Positions 54,550 to 62,908 of a stretch of 64,000 nucleotides of DNA are shown piece by piece. Source of the stretch: Prochlorococcus sp. AG-347-I19. GTDB lineage: Bacteria; Cyanobacteriota; Cyanobacteriia; PCC-6307; Cyanobiaceae. Numbering within the stretch: position 1 is the stretch's first letter; each line of letters begins with the position of its first letter. The stretch covers positions 417,131-481,130 of the forward strand of contig QCBO01000001.1 in the NCBI GenBank assembly GCA_003279105.1. The letters are read 5' to 3'. A program made the translations under genes and the position numbers. The notes under the pieces were generated by a model, which had not been told where the DNA came from, made no database searches, and worked only from the letters and a program-made list of their open reading frames with translations.

Positions 54550-55236
54550 ATGTCTAATAAAGTCGCGAGTTTAGAAAATATATCTAAAACATATGGGAAA
54601 GAGGATCTAACTGTTAAAGCCTTAGACAGCATAAACTTAGAAATTTATAAAGGTGATTATTTAGCTGTGATGGGAGCCAGTGGCTCAGGCAAAAGTACAG
54701 CTATGAATATTATTGGATGTCTAGATAGACCATCTGAAGGTATTTATAAATTAAATGGTATTCCTGTTGAGAATTTATCTGATGATGAGCTCGCGGAAAT
54801 ACGTAACCAAAAATTAGGCTTCGTTTTTCAACAATTTCATCTCCTCTCAGACGCAACTGCACTTGAAAATGTAACTTTGCCGATGATTTATGCTGGTATT
54901 GAGCCTGAGCAAAGATTAGAGCGAGGTAAAAATGCCTTAAAAAAAGTTGGCCTTTCAGAAAGAATGAATAATCGCCCAAACCAATTATCCGGAGGTCAAC
55001 AACAACGAGTTGCTATTGCGAGGGCTATTATCAATAACCCTGCAATTTTATTAGCAGACGAACCTACTGGAGCACTTGATTCAAAAACCACTGAAGATGT
55101 ATTAGATCTTTTTGACAAACTGCATGAATCTGGAATAACTATAGTTTTAGTTACGCACGAAGATGAAGTTGCAAATCGCGCAAAAAAAATAGCCAAATTT
55201 AAGGATGGAAAAATAGTTGAATTAAAAGTTAATTAA
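54550..55236 (+). CDS. ABC transporter ATPase, LolD/DevA/MacB type
   Basis: 228-residue ATPase. Walker A GASGSGKST (about 43-51), Q-loop in LGFVFQQFHLL (about 89-99), signature LSGGQQQRVAIARA (about 145-158), Walker B LLADEPTGALD (about 166-176) and LVTHE with the switch histidine. This subgroup powers lipoprotein release or exporters with DevBCA-like partners. No permease is adjacent, so its partner is elsewhere. It follows ndhB by 16 bases and ends two bases before the convergent birA. Confidence 0.92.
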   Translation: MSNKVASLENISKTYGKEDLTVKALDSINLEIYKGDYLAVMGASGSGKSTAMNIIGCLDRPSEGIYKLNGIPVENLSDDELAEIRNQKLGFVFQQFHLLSDATALENVTLPMIYAGIEPEQRLERGKNALKKVGLSERMNNRPNQLSGGQQQRVAIARAIINNPAILLADEPTGALDSKTTEDVLDLFDKLHESGITIVLVTHEDEVANRAKKIAKFKDGKIVELKVN

Positions 55237-55238
55237 AT

Positions 55239-55988
55239 TCAGAACCTTTTAATTACCTTCAGTTGAGTTTCATTTTCAATTCTTAAATGTCCATTGGAAT
55301 CAATATCTTTGATTTTCCATGTATGACGACAATAACCACTAGGTAAAAAACTTTTAGTCAGAAACTTATTCGCAGATCTAATCACATATTCTTTCTTCTT
55401 ATTACATTCAATTGAATCATGAAAAGCTTTTAGAACTTTGGCTATCCAATAATGTTGATTAATATTCTTAGTTTGAAGTACTTTTGATAATGAAATACCC
55501 TCTGATGGGGTGTAATTTAAAACATTCATTCCAAGTCCTAATCTTACATAGATAATTTTTTTGCCTCTTGTTATCACCCTTGGTAAAAATCCAATCAACT
55601 TTTTTGAACCAAAAAAAATATCATTTGGCCATTTCAAACAAACATTTATATTCTCTTGTCTAAGCATTTCACATAACTTAATACCTAAAGATAAATTAAA
55701 TATTTGAAATTCAAAATCTTTTGAAAATATTGGGTAAGCTGCACTTAACCAAATACCGCCTTTTGGAGAAATCCAAGTTTTTGAATTTTGGCCAACCCCT
55801 GAGAACTGTTCTCTTGCTATTATCGCCACTGGCTGGTTTTTCTTTATTTCAGAATATTCAAGCAACTTTGTTAGCTCATTTTCGGTACTTTTACATTTTA
55901 TTTTGTAATGAAGTGTCCAGGTAGGATATTGACCCTGTATTTTTTTTAAATAAAAAACTGTCTTAGCTGCAGGTCCAATAACTTTCAC
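55239..55988 (-). CDS. birA: Biotin--acetyl-CoA-carboxylase ligase
   Basis: Attaches biotin to the carboxyl carrier protein of acetyl-CoA carboxylase. 249 residues, ligase only; no N-terminal DNA-binding domain, so it is not expected to repress biotin genes. The biotinyl-AMP binding loop, usually GRGRxGRxW, is degenerate here (SGVGQNSKTWISPKGG, about 64-79). LKWPNDIFF (about 118-126) is the second family motif. Divergent from the DciA-like gene. Confidence 0.88.
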   Translation of the reverse strand: MKVIGPAAKTVFYLKKIQGQYPTWTLHYKIKCKSTENELTKLLEYSEIKKNQPVAIIAREQFSGVGQNSKTWISPKGGIWLSAAYPIFSKDFEFQIFNLSLGIKLCEMLRQENINVCLKWPNDIFFGSKKLIGFLPRVITRGKKIIYVRLGLGMNVLNYTPSEGISLSKVLQTKNINQHYWIAKVLKAFHDSIECNKKKEYVIRSANKFLTKSFLPSGYCRHTWKIKDIDSNGHLRIENETQLKVIKRF

Positions 55989-56063
55989 AAATTCTTTATT
56001 AAAACAACGAGCATCTTTTTAAAGATTAGATTAACTTTAGTCTTAATAAGTAAATTTTACAAA

Positions 56064-56549
56064 TTGGACAAAAAGTATTTGCCAATAGTGAATAGAAGGA
56101 ATCCACATTCATTAAAAAATTGTCTTGATAATTTCAAAAAATCCTGCGGAGACTTAGATAAACTCTCTAAAATCAACGAAAACTGGAAGAACTTAATCGG
56201 CTTAGAACTATTTCAAGAATGCAAACCATTAAATATTGAAAAAAAAATACTTACTATTGCAGTAAATCATCCACAGTGGCGTCAAGCTTTAATCTATAAC
56301 AAGCATGAATTAAAAAAGAGAATCGAGAAAATTGGAATAACTTTAAATGAAATAAAAATAATACAAAATTATGAAATTAAAAATAAAAATCTCAAATCTA
56401 CTAATGCAAAGATAGTTTGGGCAAAGCATCCAAGCAGAATCAATCAAAATAATATTTGCATTTGTAGTCTTTGTAATTCCCCTACTCCTGAGGGGGAAAT
56501 CAAAAGATGGGGAAAGTGTTCTTTTTGTTGGAGAAAAATAAAAAACTAG
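56064..56549 (+). CDS. DciA-like protein (DUF721) with C-terminal zinc ribbon
   Basis: 161 residues. The N-terminal and middle part (about 20-110) fits DUF721/DciA, the ancestral loader of the replicative helicase in many bacteria; LEKKILTIAVNHPQWRQAL-like sequence (about 60-77, with HPQWRQ) is the conserved core. The C-terminus has CSLC and CSFC pairs (about 135-138 and 153-156), likely a zinc ribbon, which the proteobacterial proteins lack. Start is TTG at 56064. Role in helicase loading is inferred from the family. Confidence 0.78.
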   Translation: MDKKYLPIVNRRNPHSLKNCLDNFKKSCGDLDKLSKINENWKNLIGLELFQECKPLNIEKKILTIAVNHPQWRQALIYNKHELKKRIEKIGITLNEIKIIQNYEIKNKNLKSTNAKIVWAKHPSRINQNNICICSLCNSPTPEGEIKRWGKCSFCWRKIKN

Positions 56550-56554
56550 ATTCT

Positions 56555-57256
56555 TTATTTAGTTAAAATTAGTATTCCCATTTGCCCCCCCCAAATAGTC
56601 CTATATTCAGCTTTTTTAAATCCAACTTCCTTAGCAATATTTATAAGCTCATTTTTTTTTGGAAAATTACTAATACTTTTTTCAATATATGCGTACTCTG
56701 GACCTAAATTAAAAAGCCGCGAAATGGTTACTACAATTAATCTTAAATAAATTTTCTGAAATATATTGGATAAAGAATTTCTTGTTGAGTGATTAAAATC
56801 CAAAAATCCTGCCCTTCCCTTATCCTTCAAAAGATCAAAAACTTTTTTTATTCCTTCTTCAACATTATTCAAGTTTCTAAGTCCATATGACATACAAATC
56901 CCATCAAAATTTTTTGAATAATCATTAATTTCTAATACATCTAGAATTTCCCACTTAATAAATTTATTTTTTTTAAGCTCTGATTTATTTTTTGCAATAT
57001 TTAAGATATCCTCTGCACTGTCAATTCCAGTAATTGAACCCCTTGGACTAACTCGCTCAGAAATTAAGAATGCTAAATCTCCAGTTCCACAGCATAAATC
57101 TGCCCAATGTTCACCATTTATAGGTTCCAGTAAATTAACTAATTTCCTTTTCCATAATCTGTGCAGCCCAAAACTTAATAGATTATTTAAAAAGTCATAC
57201 TTATAAGAAATTTTATTAAATATATTTTTGACTTCGTTAGTTTTTGTAAATTTCAT
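56555..57256 (-). CDS. menG: 2-phytyl-1,4-naphthoquinone methyltransferase (UbiE/MenG family)
   Basis: SAM-dependent methyltransferase for the last step of phylloquinone synthesis, the photosystem I A1 cofactor, in cyanobacteria. 233 residues. Motifs are YDFLNNLLSFGLHRLWKR (about 20-37), WADLCCGTGDLAF (about 51-63, SAM loop) and ICMSYGLRNLNN (about 120-131). UbiE-type enzymes in other bacteria methylate demethylmenaquinone; the assignment to phylloquinone rests on the organism type. Same strand as hisF. Confidence 0.9.
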   Translation of the reverse strand: MKFTKTNEVKNIFNKISYKYDFLNNLLSFGLHRLWKRKLVNLLEPINGEHWADLCCGTGDLAFLISERVSPRGSITGIDSAEDILNIAKNKSELKKNKFIKWEILDVLEINDYSKNFDGICMSYGLRNLNNVEEGIKKVFDLLKDKGRAGFLDFNHSTRNSLSNIFQKIYLRLIVVTISRLFNLGPEYAYIEKSISNFPKKNELINIAKEVGFKKAEYRTIWGGQMGILILTK

Positions 57257-57301
57257 TTTTAAATTTTTGACTTATTTCTTTATGGTATTAAATTAAATTT
57301 T

Positions 57302-58072
57302 TTATTCATATGGTCTAATTGGAAGTTTTTTTTCGAGGAGGAAAGTCTTTATTTCTCTTAAAGAAAGTTTCTTATCATGAAGTAATGATGCCAAAAGTGC
57401 GGCAGATGCCCTGCCTTCATTAAAAACATCATAGATATCTTCTAAACAACCCGCTCCTCCAGAAGCAATCACTGGGATGTTAACAATATTGGTCACAGAT
57501 TCAGTCAGATGCAAATCATATCCATTCTGCGTGCCATCACCATCCATTGAAGTAAGCAAAATTTCCCCTGCGCCTAACTCCTCAACTTTCTTTGCCCAAC
57601 TTAATACATTTATTCCAGTATTTTCTCTCCCTCCTTTTACATATACCTCCCATTCATCTGTCTTATTAACTTTTCTTTTAGCATCAATTGCTATCACAAT
57701 ACATTGATTACCAAATTCTTTAGAACTTTTAGAAATTAAATCTGGATCTTTAACAGCAGAAGAATTCAAACTCACTTTGTCCGCTCCAGCTCTTAAAAGA
57801 TCATTAATTGAAGAAACAGAATCTATTCCTCCACCTACTGTAAATGGAATTTTTACTGATTTTGCGGTCCTAGAGACAAGGTCAACCAATGTATTTCTAT
57901 TTTCTACACTAGCTCTAATATCTAAGAATACTAATTCATCTGCGCCCTCATCAGAATACCTACAAGCTAATTCGACAGGATCGCCTGAGTCTCTCAAGTT
58001 AACAAAATTTACACCTTTAACCACTCTGCCATTGGCGACATCTAAACAAGGAATTAAACGAAGAGCTACCAT
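57302..58072 (-). CDS. hisF: Imidazole glycerol phosphate synthase subunit HisF
   Basis: Cyclase subunit making the imidazole ring in histidine synthesis and releasing AICAR. 256 residues, TIM barrel. Catalytic and phosphate-binding parts are [16 protein letters not shown] (about 5-20, Asp in CLD), FTVGGGI (about 77-83), GADKVSLNS (about 96-104), the second catalytic Asp in [15 protein letters not shown] (about 173-187) and VIASGGAG (about 201-208). The glutaminase partner HisH is not in this window. Confidence 0.97.
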   Translation of the reverse strand: MVALRLIPCLDVANGRVVKGVNFVNLRDSGDPVELACRYSDEGADELVFLDIRASVENRNTLVDLVSRTAKSVKIPFTVGGGIDSVSSINDLLRAGADKVSLNSSAVKDPDLISKSSKEFGNQCIVIAIDAKRKVNKTDEWEVYVKGGRENTGINVLSWAKKVEELGAGEILLTSMDGDGTQNGYDLHLTESVTNIVNIPVIASGGAGCLEDIYDVFNEGRASAALLASLLHDKKLSLREIKTFLLEKKLPIRPYE

Positions 58073-58131
58073 TTTAGTAAAAATTGTCCAAATGCTGTTA
58101 ATCTTGCATAATAGCTTCCATTTTACCTCTT

Positions 58132-58356
58132 ATGGCTGAAACAAAATTATTACCCAAAATCGGTAGTAAAATCAAAATTAACATTAACAAAGTAAAAGAT
58201 AGACTACCAGCTAAATTAATCGATCAAATATCCTCGAATCCTAAAGCCGTAATAACAGGCTATAAAATGACAGACGGCAGAAGTATTGGAATCACTGCAA
58301 AATTTCAGAATGGTGAGCAAAATTGGTTTTTCCCAGAAGAAATTGAGAAAGGTTAA
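58132..58356 (+). CDS. petP: PetP-like small cytochrome b6f-associated protein (DUF2862)
   Basis: 74 residues. The core KVKDRLPAKLIDQIS (about 20-34), ITGYKMTDGRSIGITAKFQNGEQNWFFPEEIE (parts, about 41-72) fits DUF2862, the family of Synechocystis PetP, an SH3-like cytosolic subunit of cytochrome b6f that influences linear versus cyclic flow. Compared with the typical short form it has an N-terminal extension of about 10 residues. The assignment is by motif similarity. It lies 8 bases ahead of chlG. Confidence 0.8.
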   Translation: MAETKLLPKIGSKIKININKVKDRLPAKLIDQISSNPKAVITGYKMTDGRSIGITAKFQNGEQNWFFPEEIEKG

Positions 58357-58364
58357 AGAGTAAA

Positions 58365-59312
58365 GTGAATGATCCAAAACAACTATTAGGAATTAAGGGT
58401 GCCTCTGAAACATCAAGTATATGGAAACTCCGTATACAGTTAATGAAACCCATAACGTGGATCCCTTTGATATGGGGAGTTATTTGTGGAGCAGCTGCAA
58501 GTGGGAATTTTGAATGGACATTTAGTAATGTTCTAGCTTCATTAGCATGTATGTTAATGAGTGGACCACTCCTCGCGGGTTATACTCAAACCATAAATGA
58601 TTTTTTTGATAAAGAAATTGATGCAATTAATGAACCAAATAGACCAATTCCTTCTGGGAAAATTTCAATTAAAGATGTAAAAATACAAATCTGGGTATTA
58701 CTTATAGCGGGTTTAATAGTAGCTTTTCTATTAGATTTATATGCTAAGCACAGCTTCCCCTCTGTCTTACTTTTAGCATTAGGAGGTTCCTTTGTTAGTT
58801 ATATATATTCTGCTCCACCACTCAAATTAAAACAGAATGGTTGGCTTGGAAATTATGCATTAGGAGCATCTTATATAGCTTTACCTTGGTGGGCAGGACA
58901 AGCCTTGTTTGGGAAATTAACTATCGTGACGGCGATACTAACACTTGCTTATAGCCTCTCAGGACTTGGAATTGCTGTTATTAATGATTTCAAAAGTGTT
59001 GAAGGAGACTCAAAGCTAGGCTTAAATTCTCTTCCAGTAGTATTTGGAATTAAAAATGCAAGTAGAATAAGTGCAGGACTGATTGATATTTTTCAATTAG
59101 CAATGGTGGTAGTATTAGTCATTATTGGTCAACATTTAGCCTCAGTAATTTTGGTTTTATTGGTAATTCCACAAATTACATTTCAAGATATGTGGTTACT
59201 AAGAGATCCTCTAAAGTTTGATGTCAAATATCAAGCAAGTGCCCAACCGTTCCTTATAACTGGAATGTTAGTTACAGCTTTAGCGATAGGACATAGTTTT
59301 TTAGTTGCTTAA
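58365..59312 (+). CDS. chlG: Chlorophyll synthase
   Basis: UbiA-family enzyme that joins chlorophyllide to a geranylgeranyl or phytyl tail. 315 residues, about nine helices. Asp-rich motif one is NDFFDKEIDAINEPNRPIPSG (parts, about 83-103), with the NRPIPSG hallmark of ChlG/BchG; motif two is INDFKSVEGDSKLG (about 205-218). Start GTG at 58365. Follows petP by 8 bases and overlaps or abuts the next gene. Confidence 0.96.
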   Translation: MNDPKQLLGIKGASETSSIWKLRIQLMKPITWIPLIWGVICGAAASGNFEWTFSNVLASLACMLMSGPLLAGYTQTINDFFDKEIDAINEPNRPIPSGKISIKDVKIQIWVLLIAGLIVAFLLDLYAKHSFPSVLLLALGGSFVSYIYSAPPLKLKQNGWLGNYALGASYIALPWWAGQALFGKLTIVTAILTLAYSLSGLGIAVINDFKSVEGDSKLGLNSLPVVFGIKNASRISAGLIDIFQLAMVVVLVIIGQHLASVILVLLVIPQITFQDMWLLRDPLKFDVKYQASAQPFLITGMLVTALAIGHSFLVA

Positions 59313-59313
59313 G

Positions 59314-61083
59314 GTGCAAAAGATTAAATTCAAATCTTTTGTTTTAATAATTCCTATATTAATTTTTTCTGGAATATCTTTTTATTTTTTTAGTCTTATA
59401 TTTAGTACTTTAAAATTTAACGTATCTGAGAACAAAAAGTCTCTGGGGACCAAATATTCTTATGTAATATCATCTTCAGATAATAAGATACTAAGCAAAT
59501 TAAGCCGCAAATTTGAAATAGATAATAATTATCATAAAATACCATTTTTTCTCAAACATTCTTTTATATCTTCTGAGGATAAAAGATTTTATAAACACAA
59601 TGGAATAGATTTAAAAAGTATTTCACGTGCCCTTATTCAAAATATTAGAAGAGGTTATGTTATAGAGGGAGGTAGTACGATTACGCAACAAGTCGCTAGA
59701 TTACTTTTTCTAAATAATGATTTAAGTTTTCAAAGAAAAATCAAAGAAATATTTATATCACTCATACTTGAATTTAGATATGACAAAAATCAAATTTTAA
59801 AATTATATTTAAATAATATTTATTTAGGATCAGGAGCATATGGGGTAGGCGAGGCTGCCCAAGTTTATTTTGGAAAATTTGTAGAAGAATTGACATTATC
59901 AGAGATCGCATTAATTGCAGGATTAGCTCCAGCTCCATCAATTTATTCACCTTATCAAAATTTAGAACTCGCTATTAAAAATAGAAATAAAGTTCTTGAA
60001 TCAATGTATGTTGATGGATATATTTCTCTTGCAACCAAGAATAAGGCTATTAATGAAAAAATAAAATTAAATTATCAAAGAGCTAATAATTTTTTAGATG
60101 ATAAATTACTAATAAGCTTTATTCTTCAGGAAGCAGATAAAAAAATTGGTAGTAAAAATGATTATAAGTTTTTAAGAATTAAATCTTCTATCAACAAAGA
60201 TTGGCAAGAAAAAGGTCAAATAATATCAAGATATGCTGGGCCTAAAGAACTTGAATTTGCTTTGTTATCTATCGAATCAAACACAGGACTAATCAGGACA
60301 ATGATAACCAGCAAGAATCCATCAATTAATGAATACAATAGAGTAATTTCATCTTTAAGACCTTTAGGTTCTACTTTTAAAATAATCCCTTATGCTGCTG
60401 CATTAATAGAAGGAATAAAATTAAGCGATAAATTTGAAGACTTACCAATATGCTGGGAAAGTTATTGCCCAAAAAATTTTTCAGAAGACTATAGAGGTTC
60501 AATATCTTTGATTGAATCATTTAAAAGTTCATCAAATATCGTTCCAATATCAATAGCAAAAAAAATCGGCTTAAAAAATATTATTAATTTAGCGAATTCA
60601 TTTGGACTAGGTTACGAGCAAGAGTTTGAGGAATTCCCGTCATTAGCTATCGGCGCCTACGGAGATAATCTTTTAAACATCACAAATGCATATTCTGCAA
60701 TAAACAATAATGGGAAGATTCAAAGCCCTGAAATCATAGAAAAAATAGAATCATTTAAAAAACAACCTATTTGGGAAAATAAATCTATTTCCAAGAAAAT
60801 ATTAGATTTAAAAATTAACAAGAAAATAAATAAACTTCTTGAAAAATCTGTAAAAGAAGGCACTTCAAAAGCAGCCTATATAAAAGGAAAGAAAATTTAT
60901 GGGAAAACAGGAACATCTGATGGAAATAAAGATCTCTGGTTTATTGGTTCCATTGATAACCTTACAACAGGGATCTGGATAGGTTACGACGATAACAAGG
61001 AATCTGAATTATCTAGTGGGAATGCAGCTTATTTATGGAAGAAGTTCATATCTAAAATTTATAAAATTCCAATTAAAAAATAA
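59314..61083 (+). CDS. Class A penicillin-binding protein (transglycosylase-transpeptidase)
   Basis: Bifunctional peptidoglycan synthase, about 589 residues. One N-terminal membrane anchor (about 5-30); GT51 domain with SSEDKRFYKHNGID (about 92-105 in the longer frame, catalytic Glu) and GGSTITQQVARLL (about 121-133); transpeptidase domain with the nucleophile SxxK in GSTFKII (about 353-359), SSN near 410 and KTGTSDG (about 531-537). Compact for PBP1, lacking outer accessory domains. The frame opens at TTG 59305 inside chlG; GTG 59314, one base after the chlG stop, is the likelier start. Confidence 0.93.
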   Translation: MQKIKFKSFVLIIPILIFSGISFYFFSLIFSTLKFNVSENKKSLGTKYSYVISSSDNKILSKLSRKFEIDNNYHKIPFFLKHSFISSEDKRFYKHNGIDLKSISRALIQNIRRGYVIEGGSTITQQVARLLFLNNDLSFQRKIKEIFISLILEFRYDKNQILKLYLNNIYLGSGAYGVGEAAQVYFGKFVEELTLSEIALIAGLAPAPSIYSPYQNLELAIKNRNKVLESMYVDGYISLATKNKAINEKIKLNYQRANNFLDDKLLISFILQEADKKIGSKNDYKFLRIKSSINKDWQEKGQIISRYAGPKELEFALLSIESNTGLIRTMITSKNPSINEYNRVISSLRPLGSTFKIIPYAAALIEGIKLSDKFEDLPICWESYCPKNFSEDYRGSISLIESFKSSSNIVPISIAKKIGLKNIINLANSFGLGYEQEFEEFPSLAIGAYGDNLLNITNAYSAINNNGKIQSPEIIEKIESFKKQPIWENKSISKKILDLKINKKINKLLEKSVKEGTSKAAYIKGKKIYGKTGTSDGNKDLWFIGSIDNLTTGIWIGYDDNKESELSSGNAAYLWKKFISKIYKIPIKK

Positions 61084-61092
61084 ATTATATTT

Positions 61093-62409
61093 TTAAGATT
61101 TATAAGAAATTATTGCAGAATAAAATCCATCACCAGGATAATTCAAGCTGGGTAAAATTAGCTTTTGGCTAACCAATTTTAAAGTTTTGTTTTTTTCAAT
61201 AAATCGTTCAATTAATAGATTATTTTCATCGGGGCAAATAGTACAAGTTGAATAAACTAAAGTGCCATCTTTTTTCAAAAGAGGGAAAATACTCTCCAAA
61301 AGTTTTTCCTGTAATAAAGTTAAAGATTTTATTTTTTCTTTACTTAAAGACCATCTAGAATCTGGATTCCTGGAAAGAGTTCCAATGCCTGAACATGGAG
61401 CATCTAATAAAATCTTATCAAAATAAGATATAAACTTAGGATTTAATTCAATCAAACTCGTAGCATCAGCCTTTAGGGTATTAACAGATTTCAAATTTAA
61501 CCTTTCTAAATTTGATTGCAGTATTTTCAATCTTTTTGCTGATCTATCTACGGCAATGATTTCAGCACTATCATTTGTTAATTCTGCAAGGTGGGTAGAC
61601 TTACTTCCTGGCGCTGCGCAAGCATCTAAAATCTTTTCACCTACTTTTGGATTTAAGAGAGGTGCTATCCACTGAGAAGATCTATCTTGAATTGTCCAAA
61701 GTCCATCACTATATCCTGGTAAATTTTTTATAGATCTTGGATTAGATTTTAAAGTAATTCCATTATGTAAATCATTAATAATTTCAGCATCAATATTATT
61801 TTCATGCAGTACTTTCAAAAAGTTGTCTAAATTAGTTTTTAATTGGTTAATTCTCAAATCAATTGATGGTTTTTTATTAAATGCCTTAATGATATTTTCA
61901 CCCTCGCTATTGCCGAACCATTTATAAAGATCCTTCACAAGCCATAATGGAAATGATTCAAGATATGAAATTCTTTCTTTTCTATCAGAAGATAATTCCG
62001 GAAAGATTTTTTGTTCTAATTTTCTTGATGCATTTCTCAATATCGCATTTACAGTTCCGGCTAAACCATTTAAATCTGTTTTTTTAGCTACTTCTACAGT
62101 AGTAGAAATAGCAGCAGGAAATGGGATTTTATCCATTTTCAATAGTTGATACAAACCTATATGTAGAAGCCATCTTAACTTTGGAGGCTGCTTTTTATGA
62201 GTAATTTTTGATGTATGATCCGTCCAAAGATCAAGAAATTTTCTATACCTTATGCATCCAAAAGATAATTCCGTAATAAAAGCTATATCAAGAGTATTAA
62301 ATTGATAATTTTTTAAAACCTTTTCAAGAGCATGATCAGAAAAATTACCAGAACTAACTTTTAATAAAATTTCCCAAGCTGCCTTTCTTTGTAAATATCC
62401 TATGCTCAA
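61093..62409 (-). CDS. rsmB: 16S rRNA m5C967 methyltransferase RsmB
   Basis: 438 residues. An N-terminal NusB-like RNA-binding domain (about 1-140; LLKVSSGNFSDHALEKVL) precedes the Fmu/Nol1 methyltransferase domain. SAM binding is at DACAAPGSKSTHLAEL (about 262-277), the active site has DAPCSGIGTL (about 337-346) and the second cysteine is in STCTICPDEN (about 387-396). ATG start at 62409. The region upstream carries a 59-residue ORF on the same strand. Confidence 0.95.
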   Translation of the reverse strand: MSIGYLQRKAAWEILLKVSSGNFSDHALEKVLKNYQFNTLDIAFITELSFGCIRYRKFLDLWTDHTSKITHKKQPPKLRWLLHIGLYQLLKMDKIPFPAAISTTVEVAKKTDLNGLAGTVNAILRNASRKLEQKIFPELSSDRKERISYLESFPLWLVKDLYKWFGNSEGENIIKAFNKKPSIDLRINQLKTNLDNFLKVLHENNIDAEIINDLHNGITLKSNPRSIKNLPGYSDGLWTIQDRSSQWIAPLLNPKVGEKILDACAAPGSKSTHLAELTNDSAEIIAVDRSAKRLKILQSNLERLNLKSVNTLKADATSLIELNPKFISYFDKILLDAPCSGIGTLSRNPDSRWSLSKEKIKSLTLLQEKLLESIFPLLKKDGTLVYSTCTICPDENNLLIERFIEKNKTLKLVSQKLILPSLNYPGDGFYSAIISYKS

Positions 62410-62623
62410 AATATAATTAATTTTTTAAAGATAACTTTAATATACAAAAAATTCAAAAAATTAAACTACTTTTTCAATTGCAGAATTAAACAAAATAAAA
62501 CCTAAGATAGAAATAAGTGAAAGATTAAATCCTAAAAAAAGAAAGATATTTAAAGAATGGATTCTTTCGCGAAAAAAAATTTTTTTCTCTTTTTGATATT
62601 TTATTATTAAAATAAAAACTTAT
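62410..62623. other. AT-rich gap with a start-less open frame
   Basis: This part of the approximately 500-base gap between rsmB and the photolyase gene has no ATG, GTG or TTG-initiated frame of note. On the minus strand an open frame of about 55 codons ends at TAA 62461-62463 and encodes a hydrophobic helix-like segment (IFLFLGFNLSLISILGFI), but lacks a standard start. It may be a decayed gene, an ATT-initiated micro-protein or chance. Confidence 0.3.
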
Positions 62624-62803
62624 TCAGGATTTCAAACGGCAACCTATATTGATAGATCCTGCATCAAGCATTCTGCCTAATTTAATTGCTATGGATTCCT
62701 CCAACCTAGTGAAATTAGATTGATGGGTAGTTATCCAATCTAATTCGGAAAAAGTGATGATTCCTGTCGAATTACTTTTTAAAAAAAGTGTTCCAATTTC
62801 CAT
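62624..62803 (-). CDS. Small conserved-looking hypothetical protein, 59 aa
   Basis: 59-residue ORF from ATG at 62803 to TGA at 62624-62626, too short for many gene-length cut-offs. The chain is compact and balanced, without membrane segments; ITFSELDWITTHQSNFTRLEESIAIKLGRML (parts, about 16-46) has the look of a folded helical domain, ending in a single cysteine (NIGCRLKS). Its base composition is less AT-extreme than the flanking DNA. It resembles small uncharacterised cyanobacterial proteins I have seen, but I cannot name a family. Confidence 0.75.
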   Translation of the reverse strand: MEIGTLFLKSNSTGIITFSELDWITTHQSNFTRLEESIAIKLGRMLDAGSINIGCRLKS

Positions 62804-62908
62804 TAGATAAATCTAATTTTTCCTAAGCTAACATCCGTACTTTATATTTCTTCATAACATAATATTCTTTTAATTTTTCAAAGAAAAATGTAGGTTGTTA
62901 TTCTTAAT

